Shown here: piece after piece, positions 45,273-57,890 of the stretch
Numbering within the stretch: the stretch's first letter is position 1
Layout of the letters: every line of letters begins with the position of its first letter
Origin: Mytilus californianus
Taxonomy: Eukaryota; Mollusca; Bivalvia; Mytilida; Mytilidae
DNA: 64,000 nucleotides
Reading direction: 5' to 3'
Assembly: GCF_021869535.1 (NCBI RefSeq)
Contig: NW_026262668.1
Span: 13,438,348 to 13,502,347 of the forward strand
Notes under the pieces: model-generated
The model's database searches: none
Told to the model about the DNA's origin: nothing
The model's input: only the letters and a program-made list of their open reading frames with translations
Made by a program: the position numbers and the translations under genes

Positions 45273-46550
45273 ATGGCATGTTCACTTTACCTGGGATTTG
45301 AACCCGTTGAGCGCCCTCAATGGCGAAAAGCAAACCCGAACAATGATTCGATACCAACAGTTTCCACAATGATCGCTCAGATTCTGGAATACAAAAGGGC
45401 ATGGCTGAAGTTAAAAAAGAGAAAGAAGGAAAAGTATGAGACAGTTCAACAAGAGATGTATTTAGAATTCTTGTATCAAATACAAGTTGGAGAGGACATT
45501 GGAATTCTTCATAGGAGAACTTTCGATGAGATTGTTAACGATGAAAATGTTAAAATGGTCCAAAAACGAGGACTCAAACGACAACATTCAAACTCTGGAA
45601 AAGAGAATCTTTCTAGATATAAATGTAGAAAATCTGACTCAATCAATTCTTTGGAAGATAGAATGGAAAAGTATACATTGTCGTGTTCACAGGCGAGCAA
45701 CAACTCTACTTACGACGATGCGTTAAATGGCGGGAGTTTGAGCAGTAATGAAAATAGCTTGCCAAGTTCTCAAGATGCCCAGATATACATTATGAATTCT
45801 CAACATGAGCAAACTAAGGCAACCGAAACAATCAACTTGCTAAGGGGATACCATCATTTGAAAAACGAACTACAGAAGATACCAAAAGAAGAAAGACCCG
45901 GATATGTAGGATTAATTGATGTCGAGACCTGTATCAAAAGTTGCCACGAGATTCTGATGTGCAATTTAATGGACAAAAAGAAGACACCTGCTGGGAAATT
46001 TAGCGTTTTACCTAGATCAGCTGAATTTGAAGGGATGCAATACATGTATCCCTCTTATAAAACAGAGGATGTAGCTTTCGAAGCTTTGCAGGCAGTGGTT
46101 GACCAGTATAACACAATGATTACAGAAGTATCCAAGATAGACGATGAAACGGAAAAGCTTAACAATTCTTTTAAATGTGCATCAGTTTTACTTTTTAGTT
46201 TCCTGATGTTACATCCGTTTTCTGATGGAAATGGCTGACTAGCTCGTCTGCTTTGTAACCATTGCTTGAAAACGTTCTGTCCATTCCCAACGGCTGTTTA
46301 CAACAACGTCTCCCCAACCACAAGAAGTGATTATTTAAGAGCTCTTATAAATGCTAGAGAAGGACTTAATCTGAGTCCATATCAGATCCAGTTCCCGGAT
46401 GATTCAATCAGAGAAGCTTTATCAGTACTGGAACAAAAACCTGCCGAACTATGTTCCTTAATCATTGAGAGCAACTGGTTCACATGGCGTTACTTTTTAA
46501 GGAAATTAGGAATTAGCATCCCCTTACTTGATTTTGAAGTGGTAGATTAG
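45273..46550 (+). pseudogene. Fic-domain protein gene with an in-frame TGA in the catalytic motif
   Basis: Fic (Fido) enzymes transfer AMP or other groups from nucleotides to protein hydroxyls, using HxFx(D/E)GN(G/K)R. Here 321 codons end in HPFSDGNG (residues 314-321), the next codon is TGA (46236-46238), and the same frame continues with LARLLCNHCLKTF for 103 further codons to TAG. The Fic core is recognisable: the helix around IKSCHEILM (221-229), GKFSVLPRSAEF (241-252), the flap and the helix before HPF. The N-terminal third is basic (KLKKRKKEK at 46-54), then Ser/Asn-rich. There is no intron within the frame. A splice acceptor (TTTTACAG) ends two bases before the ATG, so an upstream exon is likely. 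Intact codons on both sides of one stop suggest a recent lesion, an allele or a sequencing error. The broken protein would lack the catalytic Arg and the last helices. Confidence 0.82.
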
Positions 46551-46559
46551 AAAATGTTA

Positions 46560-48170
46560 TGTAATTATGGTAATACTTAATAGTAATAAAACGTTATCTT
46601 TTGTTTTTATAAAAATATTGCAGGGTTAGAGAAAAAAAATTTCAATAGTTTCCGTTCAATCATTTTATAATGTTTATAAACATTCAAATGTTGATTAATT
46701 CAATAGACCTTGGAGATATCAGAGATTAAGACTATAATATGTATTTTTTATGGATTTAAAGTTTGAGATTGCGCGTTCCTGATGAAGTTAAATCCAGAAA
46801 GCGCTTCAGACGCAACTATCATATTAAGTGTTATTTTTATTTTTAGCACTGGGTCGCTACAGAAGCTTATGAACTGCTGTTCTCCGAGAGTATCATTATA
46901 TCAGTATTCAGTGCTTTGGTACTGACGTGATTTATGACATACCTTTCTTAAATTCTTTGTTGATAAAGTTAGAAATTACTGAAAAAAAAATAGTTTCAGC
47001 TCCCGCAAAGTATACCATAGTTATTCTTTTAAAACCCCTCTTAGTTATATATGTAATACAGTTAATTGTTTACGTTATAAGCGTTCAGGATGAAATGACA
47101 TTAACGGTACCAATTTTTTCAGCACCAGATGCGTATTTCAACAATAAATGTCTCTTCAGTGATGCTCGAGGCCAAAATATTAGAAAATTCTAAGATTATT
47201 TAAAAGATGGAGATGAAAGTGAACACAGAAAAGCGCGTCGGGCGCACCAAATTTATGAAGTGTTCATTGTGTGCATTTGATATTCTTGCAAAGTATCTAA
47301 GTATTTCCAAAACGTAAATTTTATTTAAAATGAGCTTTAATGCAAATTGATTAAAATGAATTTATGTAAATTTTAACCTGTTCTAATTAAAGATATTGAA
47401 CATTTCATCAGTATATAGCAATGTGCTATAAAGAACCAGACTAAACAAAGTGTATGCATACACTAATGTAGGAATATTTAGATCTTGGTGCCTTGCTTAT
47501 GTTTAATTTTCGAAATGCCTAACTGCCAATAATTTTACAATCGATAATTAAAAAAAAAAAAAAAACACACACACAAAACAATGGGCAATTTCACTTTGAA
47601 AATAACGTAACGCCATTTGTTGAATTTTAACAGCATATAAAGGATCACATCTTGTTCACGCTTTCGAAAATATAAAGCATAAAGCTTCAGAAGAGAACGT
47701 CATGAAAACTTCAATTGTTGAATGACATAAGAGATGTGAACCCTTATTTGTTTCACATGTAAAATATCGGTGTTTAGTTTGACTAGGAATTCACGGTATT
47801 GCATTACAACCAATGTAATAAGCCCATATGATTTGATCAAGCACATTCCGTGTTACATTTTATTTGTGCCTTTCTTGAGTCAGGAGCCAATATTTCAATG
47901 TTTTTCGTTGGTTACTGTCTGCCATATTTGTTTTTTGTTTATTGTTTTAGCAGTTTGAATTTGTTTCACATTTTGTCTAGTCGGGGTCTTGTACAGCTTG
48001 ATATAAGGTATAAGTATTACTTATTGTTAAAGGCCTAACGATGAACTTTAGATGCCTAAATCCACAATTTTTGGTGGTTAGTTGTCTCATTAGCAATCAT
48101 ATCACATCTCCTTAATTTCATATGCTCGTGTGTAACGTATCAGTTGTGATATGTATACGAAGGGACAGAA
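46560..48170. other. Gene-free stretch after the Fic frame
   Basis: Fragments of an interspersed family (GAAGTTAAATCCAGAAAGCG near 46780, AAAGCGCGTCGGGCGCACC near 47230) and, at 47870-48115, a minus-strand copy of the GCCAATGAGACAAC family. A poly-A/CA tract lies at 47550-47580. Nothing else recognised. Confidence 0.6.
47870..48115 (-). repeat. Interspersed repeat copy (GCCAATGAGACAAC family)
   Basis: Plus strand reads TTGAGTCAGGAGCC ... GGTTAGTTGTCTCATTAGCA ATCATATCACATCTCC, diverged in the middle. Confidence 0.7.
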
Positions 48171-48176
48171 GGTATA

Positions 48177-49121
48177 TTACTACATGTATAGAGAAATAGA
48201 AAGTAGGCAATGTGAAGCTTATAATCTGTTTGTCATAGTGTTACTACATGTATAGAGAAATAGAAAGTAGACAATGGGAAGTTTATAATCCGTTTGTCAA
48301 AGTGTTACTACATGTATAGAGAAATAGAAAGTAGACAATGGGAAGCTTATAATCTGTTTGTCATAGTGTTACTACATGTATTGAGAAATAGAAAGTAGAC
48401 AATGGGAAGCTTATAATCTGTTTGTCATAGTGTTACTACATGTATAGAGAAATAGAAAGTAGACAATGGGAAGCTTATAATCTGTTTGTCATAGTGTTAC
48501 TACAAGTATTGAGAAATAGAAAGAAGACAATGGGAAGCTTTTAATCTGTTTGTCATAGTGTTACTACATGTATAGAGAAATAGAAAGTAGACAATGGGAA
48601 GCTTATAATCTGTTTGTCATAGTGTTACTACATGTATTGAGAAATAGAAAGTAGACAATGGGAAGCTTATAATCTGTTTGTCATAGTGTTACTACATGTA
48701 TAGAGAAATAGAAAGTAGAAAATGGGAAGCTTATAATCTGATTGTCATAGTGTTACTACAAGTATTGAGCAATAGAAAGAAGACAATGGGAAGCTTTTAA
48801 TCTGTTTGTCATAGTGTTACTACATGTATTGAGAAATAGAAAGAAGACAATGGGAAGCTTATAATCTGTTTGTCATAGTGTTACTACATGTATAGAGAAA
48901 GTAGACAATGGGAAGCTTATAATCTGTTTGTCATAGTGTTACTACATGTATAGAGAAATAGAAAGTAGACAATGGGAAGCTTATAATATGTTTGTCATAG
49001 TGCTACTACATGTATTGAGAAATAGAAAGTTGACAATGGGAAGCTTATAATCTGTTTGTCATAATGTTACTACATGTATAGAGAAATAGAAAGTAGACAA
49101 TGAGAAGCTTTTAATCTGTTT
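48177..49121. repeat. 64-bp minisatellite, about 15 copies
   Basis: Unit TTACTACATGTATAGAGAAA plus TAGAAAGTAGACAATGGGAA plus GCTTATAATCTGTTTGTCATAGTG. TATAGAG and TATTGAG variants alternate. One copy near 48890 has lost about 8 bp (GAGAAAGTAGAC). The array ends abruptly at AATCTGTTT. Confidence 0.96.
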
Positions 49122-52100
49122 AAAGTGGTCCATATGTGTCTAATTCAAAAAAACTATATAAATATAAAGCAGACAATCTTGGTGTCGGTAAGATCATTTA
49201 TGCCAAGTAAACTGGACTATATATGGGCTACTAGAACTGGCTGATATGTTGGTTATTCAATTTATTGTTATATATTTGTGCCTGTGTGTGTGGGGGTGGG
49301 GGGAAAGTACCCATTGAAGTACCGACTTTTTGTTGAAATATTAGTCCACCAAACTCGACAAATATTGCGACGATCAAAAAGTCCGGCACTTTGATTATAT
49401 TGTTTTCGTATTATTTGTTGTTTGAATCAGTGATGCTCTTCACGAAGTCTGCGGGGACCAAGACCCCTCTCCAAATCAGTCACTGAAGGGAAGGAACACT
49501 GTGAAGTATTACTACACAAAACCTGTTTCACTTGTATATATATCTAAAAGTGTACAAATGTCGGTGGACCGAATCTAAATTCAATCTTTAACAAATCAAT
49601 TTTAGAACGATGTAATTTTGGTTTAATGTGACATTAAAAATAAAGTAATCAACTTTATCGACTGAAATCTTACTTCGCTTTATTACACATCTCAAAGTAC
49701 ATGGATGTTAGATGACCTGATTACAAATTCAACGCATGACACCATTTTTTATTTATGACATTAATTTTTGATATTTATTTAGAAATAATCATTATCTGCT
49801 ATTGAAATGAAATTCATCATATTATTATAGACTTAATTAAATAGATACGTAGATAGCTTTCCGAAAAATAAATCGAAACAAAATGTTTACTGTGTATATT
49901 TTTTGGCAAAACGTAAAGTATTCGGCTAATAGTAAACGTTCTAAATGGAAAACAGTAAATTTTCAAAATTTGAAAGTTGCTATTTCATCTAAATCGATGA
50001 GTTCCGAAAGATTGTAGGAAAATAAAAGTTTTCAGATGTTTTATACCCATTTTGAAACTTTATGATAACATGATGTTACAGACAGACATGTGGCGTTATA
50101 ATATAGGACTAAAGTTATGTATTCCAGCACACAGGGACTTGTCTGCAGGTAAGATATATAGCCTGAACATTATTGTATTAGCATGTCTGAAAACGTGTTC
50201 CCCTACTTCACTATCCAACACCCAGACCTGTAGACAAGTCTAAATTTTTTGGCCATGTGGCTAATACTTCATAGAGAAATGTTGTTATGTTCTACTTTGC
50301 TGTGCTCATACGAACAACACACAAATTGTCTTAATAAAGCGTAAATAAAAACAAAAATCAACCTGGGATGAGCAATCGCACTGATCAGTTTAATAACAAA
50401 TAATGAAATATCTACATACATGGTTTCCAATGCTCCAAATAAATGATAGGAAATTTACAAATACAAAAATGTTCATCCAGGAAATAAGGGAGAGAAGAAA
50501 TACTGATGCGTAAAATAGCAAACTAACAAACATCTTTGTTGTGAATAAAATACAATTTTGATATAGGTTTTAGGTAACACAATTTGCATAGATAGAAAAA
50601 TTTCCCTGTTGCTAGTATTGATATAACTTGTTTATTAAGAATGTAAATATTTTGAACTAGGGTACAGGAATATGATCACATGGAATTTTCACGTTCCTGC
50701 AGTAAAACCCTTGCACAAGCTGCATTAACGCCCGTTTGTCTGTGCGGGATGTATAAATACGCAACCACGTCCGATCGGAATGAGACGTGCAATCAGATTC
50801 CTTGTTTCTTTGAAGTGTTGACAGGTGCATCGACTGTGTGACCGTCATCTGCTTTTCATGTATCATTCGCCATGTGATTGCTCCTCACTTATTTTGACAA
50901 ACAGGCTAATTTAGACTTTAATCCAAACTATACAGATACAATCTTATCGTTTCAGGTGCCATCTTATATCAAATTCGTACATCAACAGTTGCATTTTGCA
51001 GTAGCAGTATTGAAACTATGAAACAACAGCCATCCTTAAAGTAAAGAGGAAAATATTGGCTCTCCGTGTCATATGTTTTTAATGCAAACAGGTCTGGAAA
51101 GCGGTCATTTATCAATTGTCGTATATTGATTATCTAATGTTAATGGCCGGTTACAACTTTTCTTCACATCAATATGACCTAATACTATCATAGCTTTTTC
51201 CGTGTGTATACGTTCTAACACCATTTCGTCTTTCTTTTGGGTGTTATTTTATTAAAATATAAATGATATCGATATGACTTGGACACTTAACTACAGAAAT
51301 GCCAGTTTTCATGTAGCTATGGTGTCATAAAGATGTCAAAAGTTAAATATTGGGCCTAAAATGGCAGTTTTCCACTTATTTTTTTGGGAGGGGGGCATAC
51401 TTGTTTTCTAGGGACACAAACATTTTTTGAACTTCATGACAAAACGAACATTTTTTTTTCAATAGCGTACTGGAACAAAATTACTTACTTTCGATTTTTT
51501 TAAGAACCAACCAATTTTGAAAAAAAACATGCCATTCCCCCACAGGTTAGTGCCTATGGCTTTCCGTTGCGAGATCGTCGGCTCTCCAAGATTTTCGTAA
51601 GACGCCCTTACTGCCAGCTATATATTCATATTTACGAATTCGGTTCTTGCTTGAAAATGTTTTGCTCATATCTTAATATCAATGACAAGTTCTTAATAAG
51701 GCCATTTTTGTAGTTTTGCATGAAAGGCAAGATGCTGTATCCCTAAAGCAAAGATGTTAGACAGAATCAAGTAATTAAAAAAAGGAGGTAAACCTGGTGC
51801 GTCGACAGGCCGGTAAGTTTCTCCTGCTATGTATTCACCCCGCTATGTGAATTCACACTCATTCGAAATTTTATAATCGAGAATAGAACACAATCGATAA
51901 AATTATAGATTATACGACTTTTCTGGTATCTAAAGATCTTAGACAGCGAAAACATGTAGCTAGCGAGTCGAGACACAGACATATCGTATAGATCAACCAA
52001 TTCGTGATGGTGACCGTAAAACTTGTGTAGTTTTTGTATGTGATGATAACCGTAAATCTTGTGTAGTTTTTGTGTAAGGACCACATCCCTAGTAATGAAG

Positions 52101-55100
52101 TCCGTATATTGTGAACATGCACTAGCGTAACGTATCAATTGAGATATGTAAACAACATACGACGAGGCAAAGGCTATGTTATTGCTAAAAAATGGGACGC
52201 TGACAATTAAAAAGTTGAAATCATCACATTTGTCATAAATTTTTGTTTGAAGTCGGCCATCTGTATCAATATCGAGGAGGAATCAAGTTTTAAAACAGAC
52301 TTACTTTCGTCGGTAGTATCCTTAAATTCACTGGGATACTTAAGTTGCAGGAACTCACTGAAATGTGGGTTATTGAGTAACAGGACAATATATAATTTGA
52401 ACAGGAAAATAAAGAAACTTGCAAAATGATGTTTTGTTGTCTTTGAGAAGGATTTATATGAGTTCTGCTTCATAAAGTCCTATAACTTATGAAAAGAAGA
52501 AATTCTTATTTGGTACATGTAATAATTTGACTTCTGTTCAAGGAGCTAAAATTAGCGTTGTCGCACAATATGTAAATTCTCCTTAAAAAACAAAATGCAA
52601 CATTAGCAAATCCAATTTTAAATGCCTTCAAGAGGAATGATTAGGACCGAGGAACTTTTTGATGTCATGGATATTTGCGCAAAAAATTCTGGGAAGTGTG
52701 TTTTAAGGTTCTTTTGTATTCTAAATTCATCTATCGGTTCCAATACAATCTTCCAATATAGAAAATGTGAGACAAACACACACAGGTAAAAGTGACTTTT
52801 TCGTAAATATAACAAGAATTTTAAGGACAAAATTTTAATTACAAACAAATTTACCATGAGTTGTACGAGACTGAAAGCAAAAAAATGTCATTTTTATTTT
52901 TCCTACACACTGCATACGTGAATTGAAGCAGCATGCACAAACTTCAAAGTATTTTACAAGCCTGGAATACAACCAACTCCTCTCATACTGATCATGACAA
53001 CTAAACTACCGAGAGATTTCAGCGACTTTTTGATTTTGATTTTGATTTCTATTCGAAGAAACGATTGCCATATTTGTAAAAGCTACGTCGGATAATTCAA
53101 CAATGGTGAAAACTGTCTTAAAAGAACAAACAAGCCAGATTTGGTAATAAAAAACTGAAGATAGGTATTTTACACTCATAATCCACAATATATATGATGA
53201 GCATGAAAGCAATCGTTAGAAAGATTTATGACAGGGACTACTTAACAGAATATAGGTCAGGCGAGTAATAAAATTAAACGGTACCGATAATACTAAAACA
53301 AATGAGCATTTCGACAATAAAAGTGTCTTCAGTGTTATTGGAGGCCATACTATTTGAAAACCAAAACCTATCAGAAATGCTGAAGAGCTAATATTATATA
53401 AAAAGACCAACATATTGCCACGTTCATACAATGAATTACAACTGAGCACGAAGGAGTGAACGGCGCAATCTAGAAATAAAAAAAAAATATGTTAATTTAA
53501 TTGAAATGGAATCAATTTGATAAATTTCTTTATCCCCTTGCTTTACTCTGACATGTCATGAACTCAGGTCTGCCCTTTTTAATGATACACCTTCTTCCAC
53601 CATGTTACTCACATATGCGTTCATATTTAGAAAGAATGATTCTACATAAATTCTAGAAATCTAGAAATAAAAAAAAATATGTTAATTTAATTGAAATGGA
53701 GTCAATTTGATAAATTTCTTTATCCCCTTGCTTTACTCCAACATGTCATGAACTCATGTGTGCCCTTTTGATGAGAAACCTTCTTCCAACATGTTACTCA
53801 CCTGTGTGTTCATATTTATACAGAATGATTCTACAAAAGTTGTTTTATTCATTTTCGCGTCTTGAAATTTCTTTTGTAAGTTAAATTTCATGGCAAACTT
53901 AATCAATACAGAAACAGTTATAATGAATAGTTTCTGTTGACATTTCTTTTTTTTTATAATTTGATTATTTATAATCTGGGCTAAGAAGATTATCTGAACA
54001 TTCGAATACTGCCTTTATATTTATAAAAATATAGTTTATTGAATAAGACTGCGGCCATGTTGATTAAACTTCAGTGGAAATCATTTTAAAAATAGATTTC
54101 TTAAATAAAGTCTAAGTTTAATTTTAGTGAAACGTTCAAAAGTTCTGAAACAGATTTAAAATTTACCTGTCTCTATATACAAATTGATCAATTACTACAA
54201 TGTTGACACGAATACCATGACATAACTTCATAACATTGTAAAATTCCTGGGAAAATAACTTTCTACAATACACTTTGATCTTAATGTATTGTTGACATCA
54301 TTTAAAACCGAGGAGCCCGTGAAACATGTTTATCATTAAATAAAATCACAAACTGTTAGTAAGCAACTTCATGGTCAGATTGACGACAGTAGACTTGTGG
54401 ATTTATGAGAGCTGTAAAATTTGACAAACTAAGACGGTAACGGTCAAAGTTCGTTATAGCGTAAACTAACCGCCAGAATGGCACTGTTCAAATTCCGCCT
54501 TTGTCAACGGAATTATAAAGTTATTAAATTTAAAATAAGATAACCAATCAAGACTATTGGTACTGGTATATATGAATAAGGTAAATTCACCACATTTATT
54601 GTTATTCACATTTTCTAGTTCTGGGTTAATGCAGCTTGTGGCGGACTGATAGTTCCGAAAGCATCATCTACTCAGTAGGCATGACTTATAACACATCTTT
54701 CTTTTAGCTCCGCTGATGAACAAAGAAATTATTGCCAAACTAAGGTTTCAACTCCCTCGGGAAAATTTGACCGTAGATGAATTTGGTTATTCTTTTTATT
54801 TTCCTTTTGATTCTGTAGCTCCTCAGATATTCAAATATCTATACATCCTTGGTTTAAAAAAATGAGTTTTCATGATGATGATTAATCCACAAAAGCGCTT
54901 CGGACGCACAAAATTTATCAATTATTATTTTCATTTCATGTTTAAATTCATATGACCAAAAAATTACAAGTGAGCTGTTTTCTGGTCTTTGGTCGGGTTG
55001 TCTCTTTGACATATTCCCCATTTCTATTCTCAATTTTATTGAATAATCAGTATATGCTATTTTAAAACAAGTTTACAGTTTGCGATTTTATTCAATGATA

Positions 55101-55380
55101 AACAGAGTCGATGAATGAAATTTCCAACTAACATTAAAATAATCAAATGAAAATATTGAAAACTCGATTTTGAGGGATAATCTTATCTTTATCCTAATTT
55201 ACTACAACTGAAAGCCTACTGCTGATATTGGACTGTTAGTTCCCAATGGTACCATCCACATAATAATATAGCAATGTATGGTTTATATTCGAGCGCAACT
55301 GACGAGTCTTACGTAGACGAAATGGACGTTTCGCGTAACTAATTATAAGCATATCTTTGATATCAGAGTATTTTTTACAA
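49122..55380. other. Gene-free stretch
   Basis: AT-rich with scattered short open frames and no homology I can see. It holds a 190-bp duplication (53469-53849), small repeats of CTTGTGTAGTTTTTGT near 52020-52075, and a minus-strand fragment of a GGGTTGTCTCTTTGACATAT repeat family near 54985-55045. Confidence 0.6.
53469..53849. repeat. Direct duplication, two ~190-bp copies
   Basis: Both copies start TCTAGAAATAAAAAAA and contain GAAATGGAATCAATTTGATA (second copy G for A) and TTATCCCCTTGCTTTACTC. The copies differ by scattered substitutions and small indels. Confidence 0.88.
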
Positions 55381-55695
55381 CCATTAGGTCGATGCCAATG
55401 ATGATGGACTTTTCGTCCCCTAAGGTATCACCAGTCCAGTAGTCTGTTTTTTTAGTTGACATGCAATATCGGTTGATATGGTCATTGTCTGTAAGTTTTA
55501 TGTTTATAAAAATTTTGAATCATTCGAAACACTAAGGTTTTTGTAAACCCAGATGTGGATGGCCCAGCCATATTTGGCACAACTTTCTAGAAAGTTTGGC
55601 TTGCAGTGCTCTTCACACAACTTTCTGCAATGTTTGGCTTGCAGTGCTCTTCACACAACGTTCTGGGATGTTTGGCTTGCAGTGCTCTTCACACA

Positions 55696-57372
55696 GACGT
55701 TACGCACGATATTGCGTCTCAAATGGTAACGTCATTTTTTTTACGTTTTACGGCGATGAATGATTATCATGATTATATTGGGGATATTTTTTTTATTTCG
55801 CTTGCAATTTCTGTTTTGCACATCAATATTGATACTTCTTAATGTTTGGTTGTACTGAATATGCATGAAATATTTCCCACTGAAAGAAACGTAAGCAACA
55901 AACAACAAAATATATCGTATTTGGGTAATGCATAAGTCTATATGAAAAAGAAGATATATACGGTATGATGAGTGCCAATGAGACAACTCTCTACCAGAGA
56001 CCAATTGACATAAAACGTAATAAAATGCAATGTTTCCCCATTTTGATCCGAAAAGGAAGAAGATATATATTTTGATTTAATTAAAAAAATGTTTGTCGGG
56101 AATTACAAGTTAAACGGGTCTTGCTTATAAAATTCACTGTACTTTCTTTAATAACGGAACAATTAGATCAAACGATTGTCAGAAAAAAGGTTAATTCTAT
56201 TCATCTCATATGTTTACAAGCCTTGTATGATATGGAGAGGTATATAGCCACGCTTCAGGTCCAATTTTATTTTTACTTTCAAGTTCTATACATACGAATC
56301 TTATTGTAGAGAAATAAAAAAAATCGCAGTTTTACGCTCCCCAAATTTGAAAATTTGAAAAAGATTATTTTTTATCCTCTCGTAATACACAATTTTTTCA
56401 CAACTAAAGAACCTCATCTAAACGAACAACCCCAGCCATCGGATTTTTTTTTATACTTTGTGGTCTTTTTGATAGTATCTGACAATCAAGAAAATTCTAT
56501 CTGAGGAAATATATACAGATGATCCACCATAAATAGCGTCCCGAATTTACAACGTTCAAAACGTATGAAAATCGTCCAGTGGACAAACTTGCAAGACATT
56601 TCATTTCTTTGAAAACGAAGTCGTTTTGACTACGCAAATTATCAAAAAGTATGTAGCTGTTTCGTAGAGTTAAAGTACAATCACGGAAAAGCAATATTAA
56701 GCACGCAACAAATCTCAATTTTCAACAATAACGTCGCAAATGACAGTTTATTTGTAAAAAGCGGCGAAATCCGACATTGGACATCTTGCAAGACATTTGC
56801 CAGAAGCCGTTGCCTTTTTATATGTGGTGTGAGTGCTGCAAAAATTCGATTTTGATATGGTTTATATATGTACTTTTGTGAGCATAATTTACACAAACGA
56901 AATTTCATATAATCTTACATTTTGAAACCTATAAATTTTGATAACTTAAGATTTTCCTAAATCTGACCATAATGGACACTTTTTGTTTTTGCCAAACAAT
57001 AACGTTGGTTGTTACAGGAACGCATATTCAGTAATATTGTAATACTTTATATATAAAGCATATCATTCATTCGAATTTTCGCGGATATAACACTGTTTTG
57101 AAGAACACAAACACCCCTGCTAAAGTTATTATGCGTATAGTCTGTTACGTCTGACACGCATATTTAGTACGATTTTTCAATATGTTGTCCTTATTTTAGA
57201 CTATTGTAAAATATGATAAAACAGTTTGTAGTTTTTTTCGGAATAGATTTCACTAGTCTAGTCTATGGATAAAAAATTTATATAACTTCACTGTTATGAT
57301 TTTATAGAAAAGCTGTTTATTAGTGTGGACTGGTTGATTACACGTTATTGACGCAATAACGTGCGTAACGTC
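55696..57372. mobile_element. 1.7-kb non-autonomous inverted-repeat transposon
   Basis: The ends begin GACGTTACGCACG; 55696-55718 and the reverse complement of 57350-57372 differ at one of 23 positions. ACA flanks both sides (55693-55695, 57373-57375) and the repaired array unit contains it once, so a 3-bp target duplication is likely. No transposase frame. The superfamily is unresolved; 3-bp duplications occur in PIF/Harbinger, CACTA and Zator. An internal part (55840-56010) carries other interspersed repeats. Confidence 0.75.
55948..56012 (+). repeat. Fragment of the GCCAATGAGACAAC family
   Basis: GAAGATATATACGGTATGAT followed by GAGTGCCAATGAGACAACTC and ACCAGAGACCAATTGACAT. Confidence 0.7.
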
Positions 57373-57619
57373 ACAACGTTCTGGGAATTTTGGCTTGCAG
57401 TGCTCTTCACACAACTTTCTGCAATGTTTGGCTTGCAGTGCTCTTCACACAACGTTCTGGGATGTTTGGCTTGCAGTGTTCTTCACACAACTTTGTGGAA
57501 TGTTTGGCTTGCAGTGCTCTTCACACATCTTTCTGGAATGTTTGGCTTACAGAGCTCTTCAGCTTCGTGTTTGATTTGGCATTACAGAATTTTTATTCGA
57601 GCACAATCTGTATATGCCT

Positions 57620-57890
57620 GTCTCAAGTCAGGAGCCTGCAATTTAGTGGTTGTCGATTGTTACTGTAATTCATATTTGTTTTTCGTTCATTATTTTGTAC
57701 ATTAATCAGGCCGTTAGTTTTCTCGTTACATTTGTCATTTCGGGGCCTTTTATAGCTGACTATGCGGTATTGGCTTTGCTCATTGTTGAAGGCCGTACGG
57801 TGACCTATAGTTGTTAATTTCTGTGTCATTTGGTCTCTTGTGGAGAGTTGTCTCATTGGCAATCATGCCACATCTTCTTATTTTAATATT
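57620..57890 (-). repeat. Interspersed repeat, best-preserved copy (GCCAATGAGACAAC family)
   Basis: Plus strand runs CTCAAGTCAGGAGCCTGCAA ... TCGGGGCCTTTTATAGCTGA ... GTTGAAGGCCGTACGGTGAC ... GGTCTCTTGTGGAGAGTTGT CTCATTGGCAATCATGCCAC. About 270 bp and non-coding. It is the reference for recognising the other fragments. Confidence 0.8.

Larger units (their letters stand above)
55390..57610 (+). repeat. Interspersed repeat with internal 38-bp expansion, interrupted by a transposon
   Basis: The left part (TATCACCAGTCCAGTAGTCT ... GATATGGTCATTGTCTGTAA ... TATTTGGCACAACTTTC) and right part (CTCTTCAGCTTCGTGTTTGA TTTGGC...ATTTTTATTCGAGCACA) match, in order, the related copy at 61840-62155. In place of a single TTTGGC...CTCTTCA segment there are about eight units of 38 bp (AACTTTCTGCAATGTTTGGC TTGCAGTGCTCTTCACAC), three left and five right of an inserted 1.7-kb element. 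Open frames across the units are artefacts. Confidence 0.75.

Noticed and set aside
46236..46238. TGA read as selenocysteine in the Fic protein
   Set aside because: The position is the conserved catalytic Arg and one base change explains it; no selenoprotein Fic family is known to me and I saw no obvious SECIS-like structure after the stop.
45273..46550. Bacterial contamination as the source of the Fic gene
   Set aside because: Base composition and codon use are like the surroundings, a splice acceptor precedes the ATG, and mussel repeats and LINE remnants flank it.
48177..49121. Second CRISPR-like periodic array
   Set aside because: Same argument: head-to-tail 64-bp units without spacers.
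50657..50866. 69-codon minus-strand frame with balanced composition
   Set aside because: No recognisable motif, no splice context and no neighbour exons; not supportable as a gene.
57361..57705. 114-codon and 92-codon open frames
   Set aside because: They are the 38-bp repeat read in different frames (repeating LACS/LHT words), not proteins.
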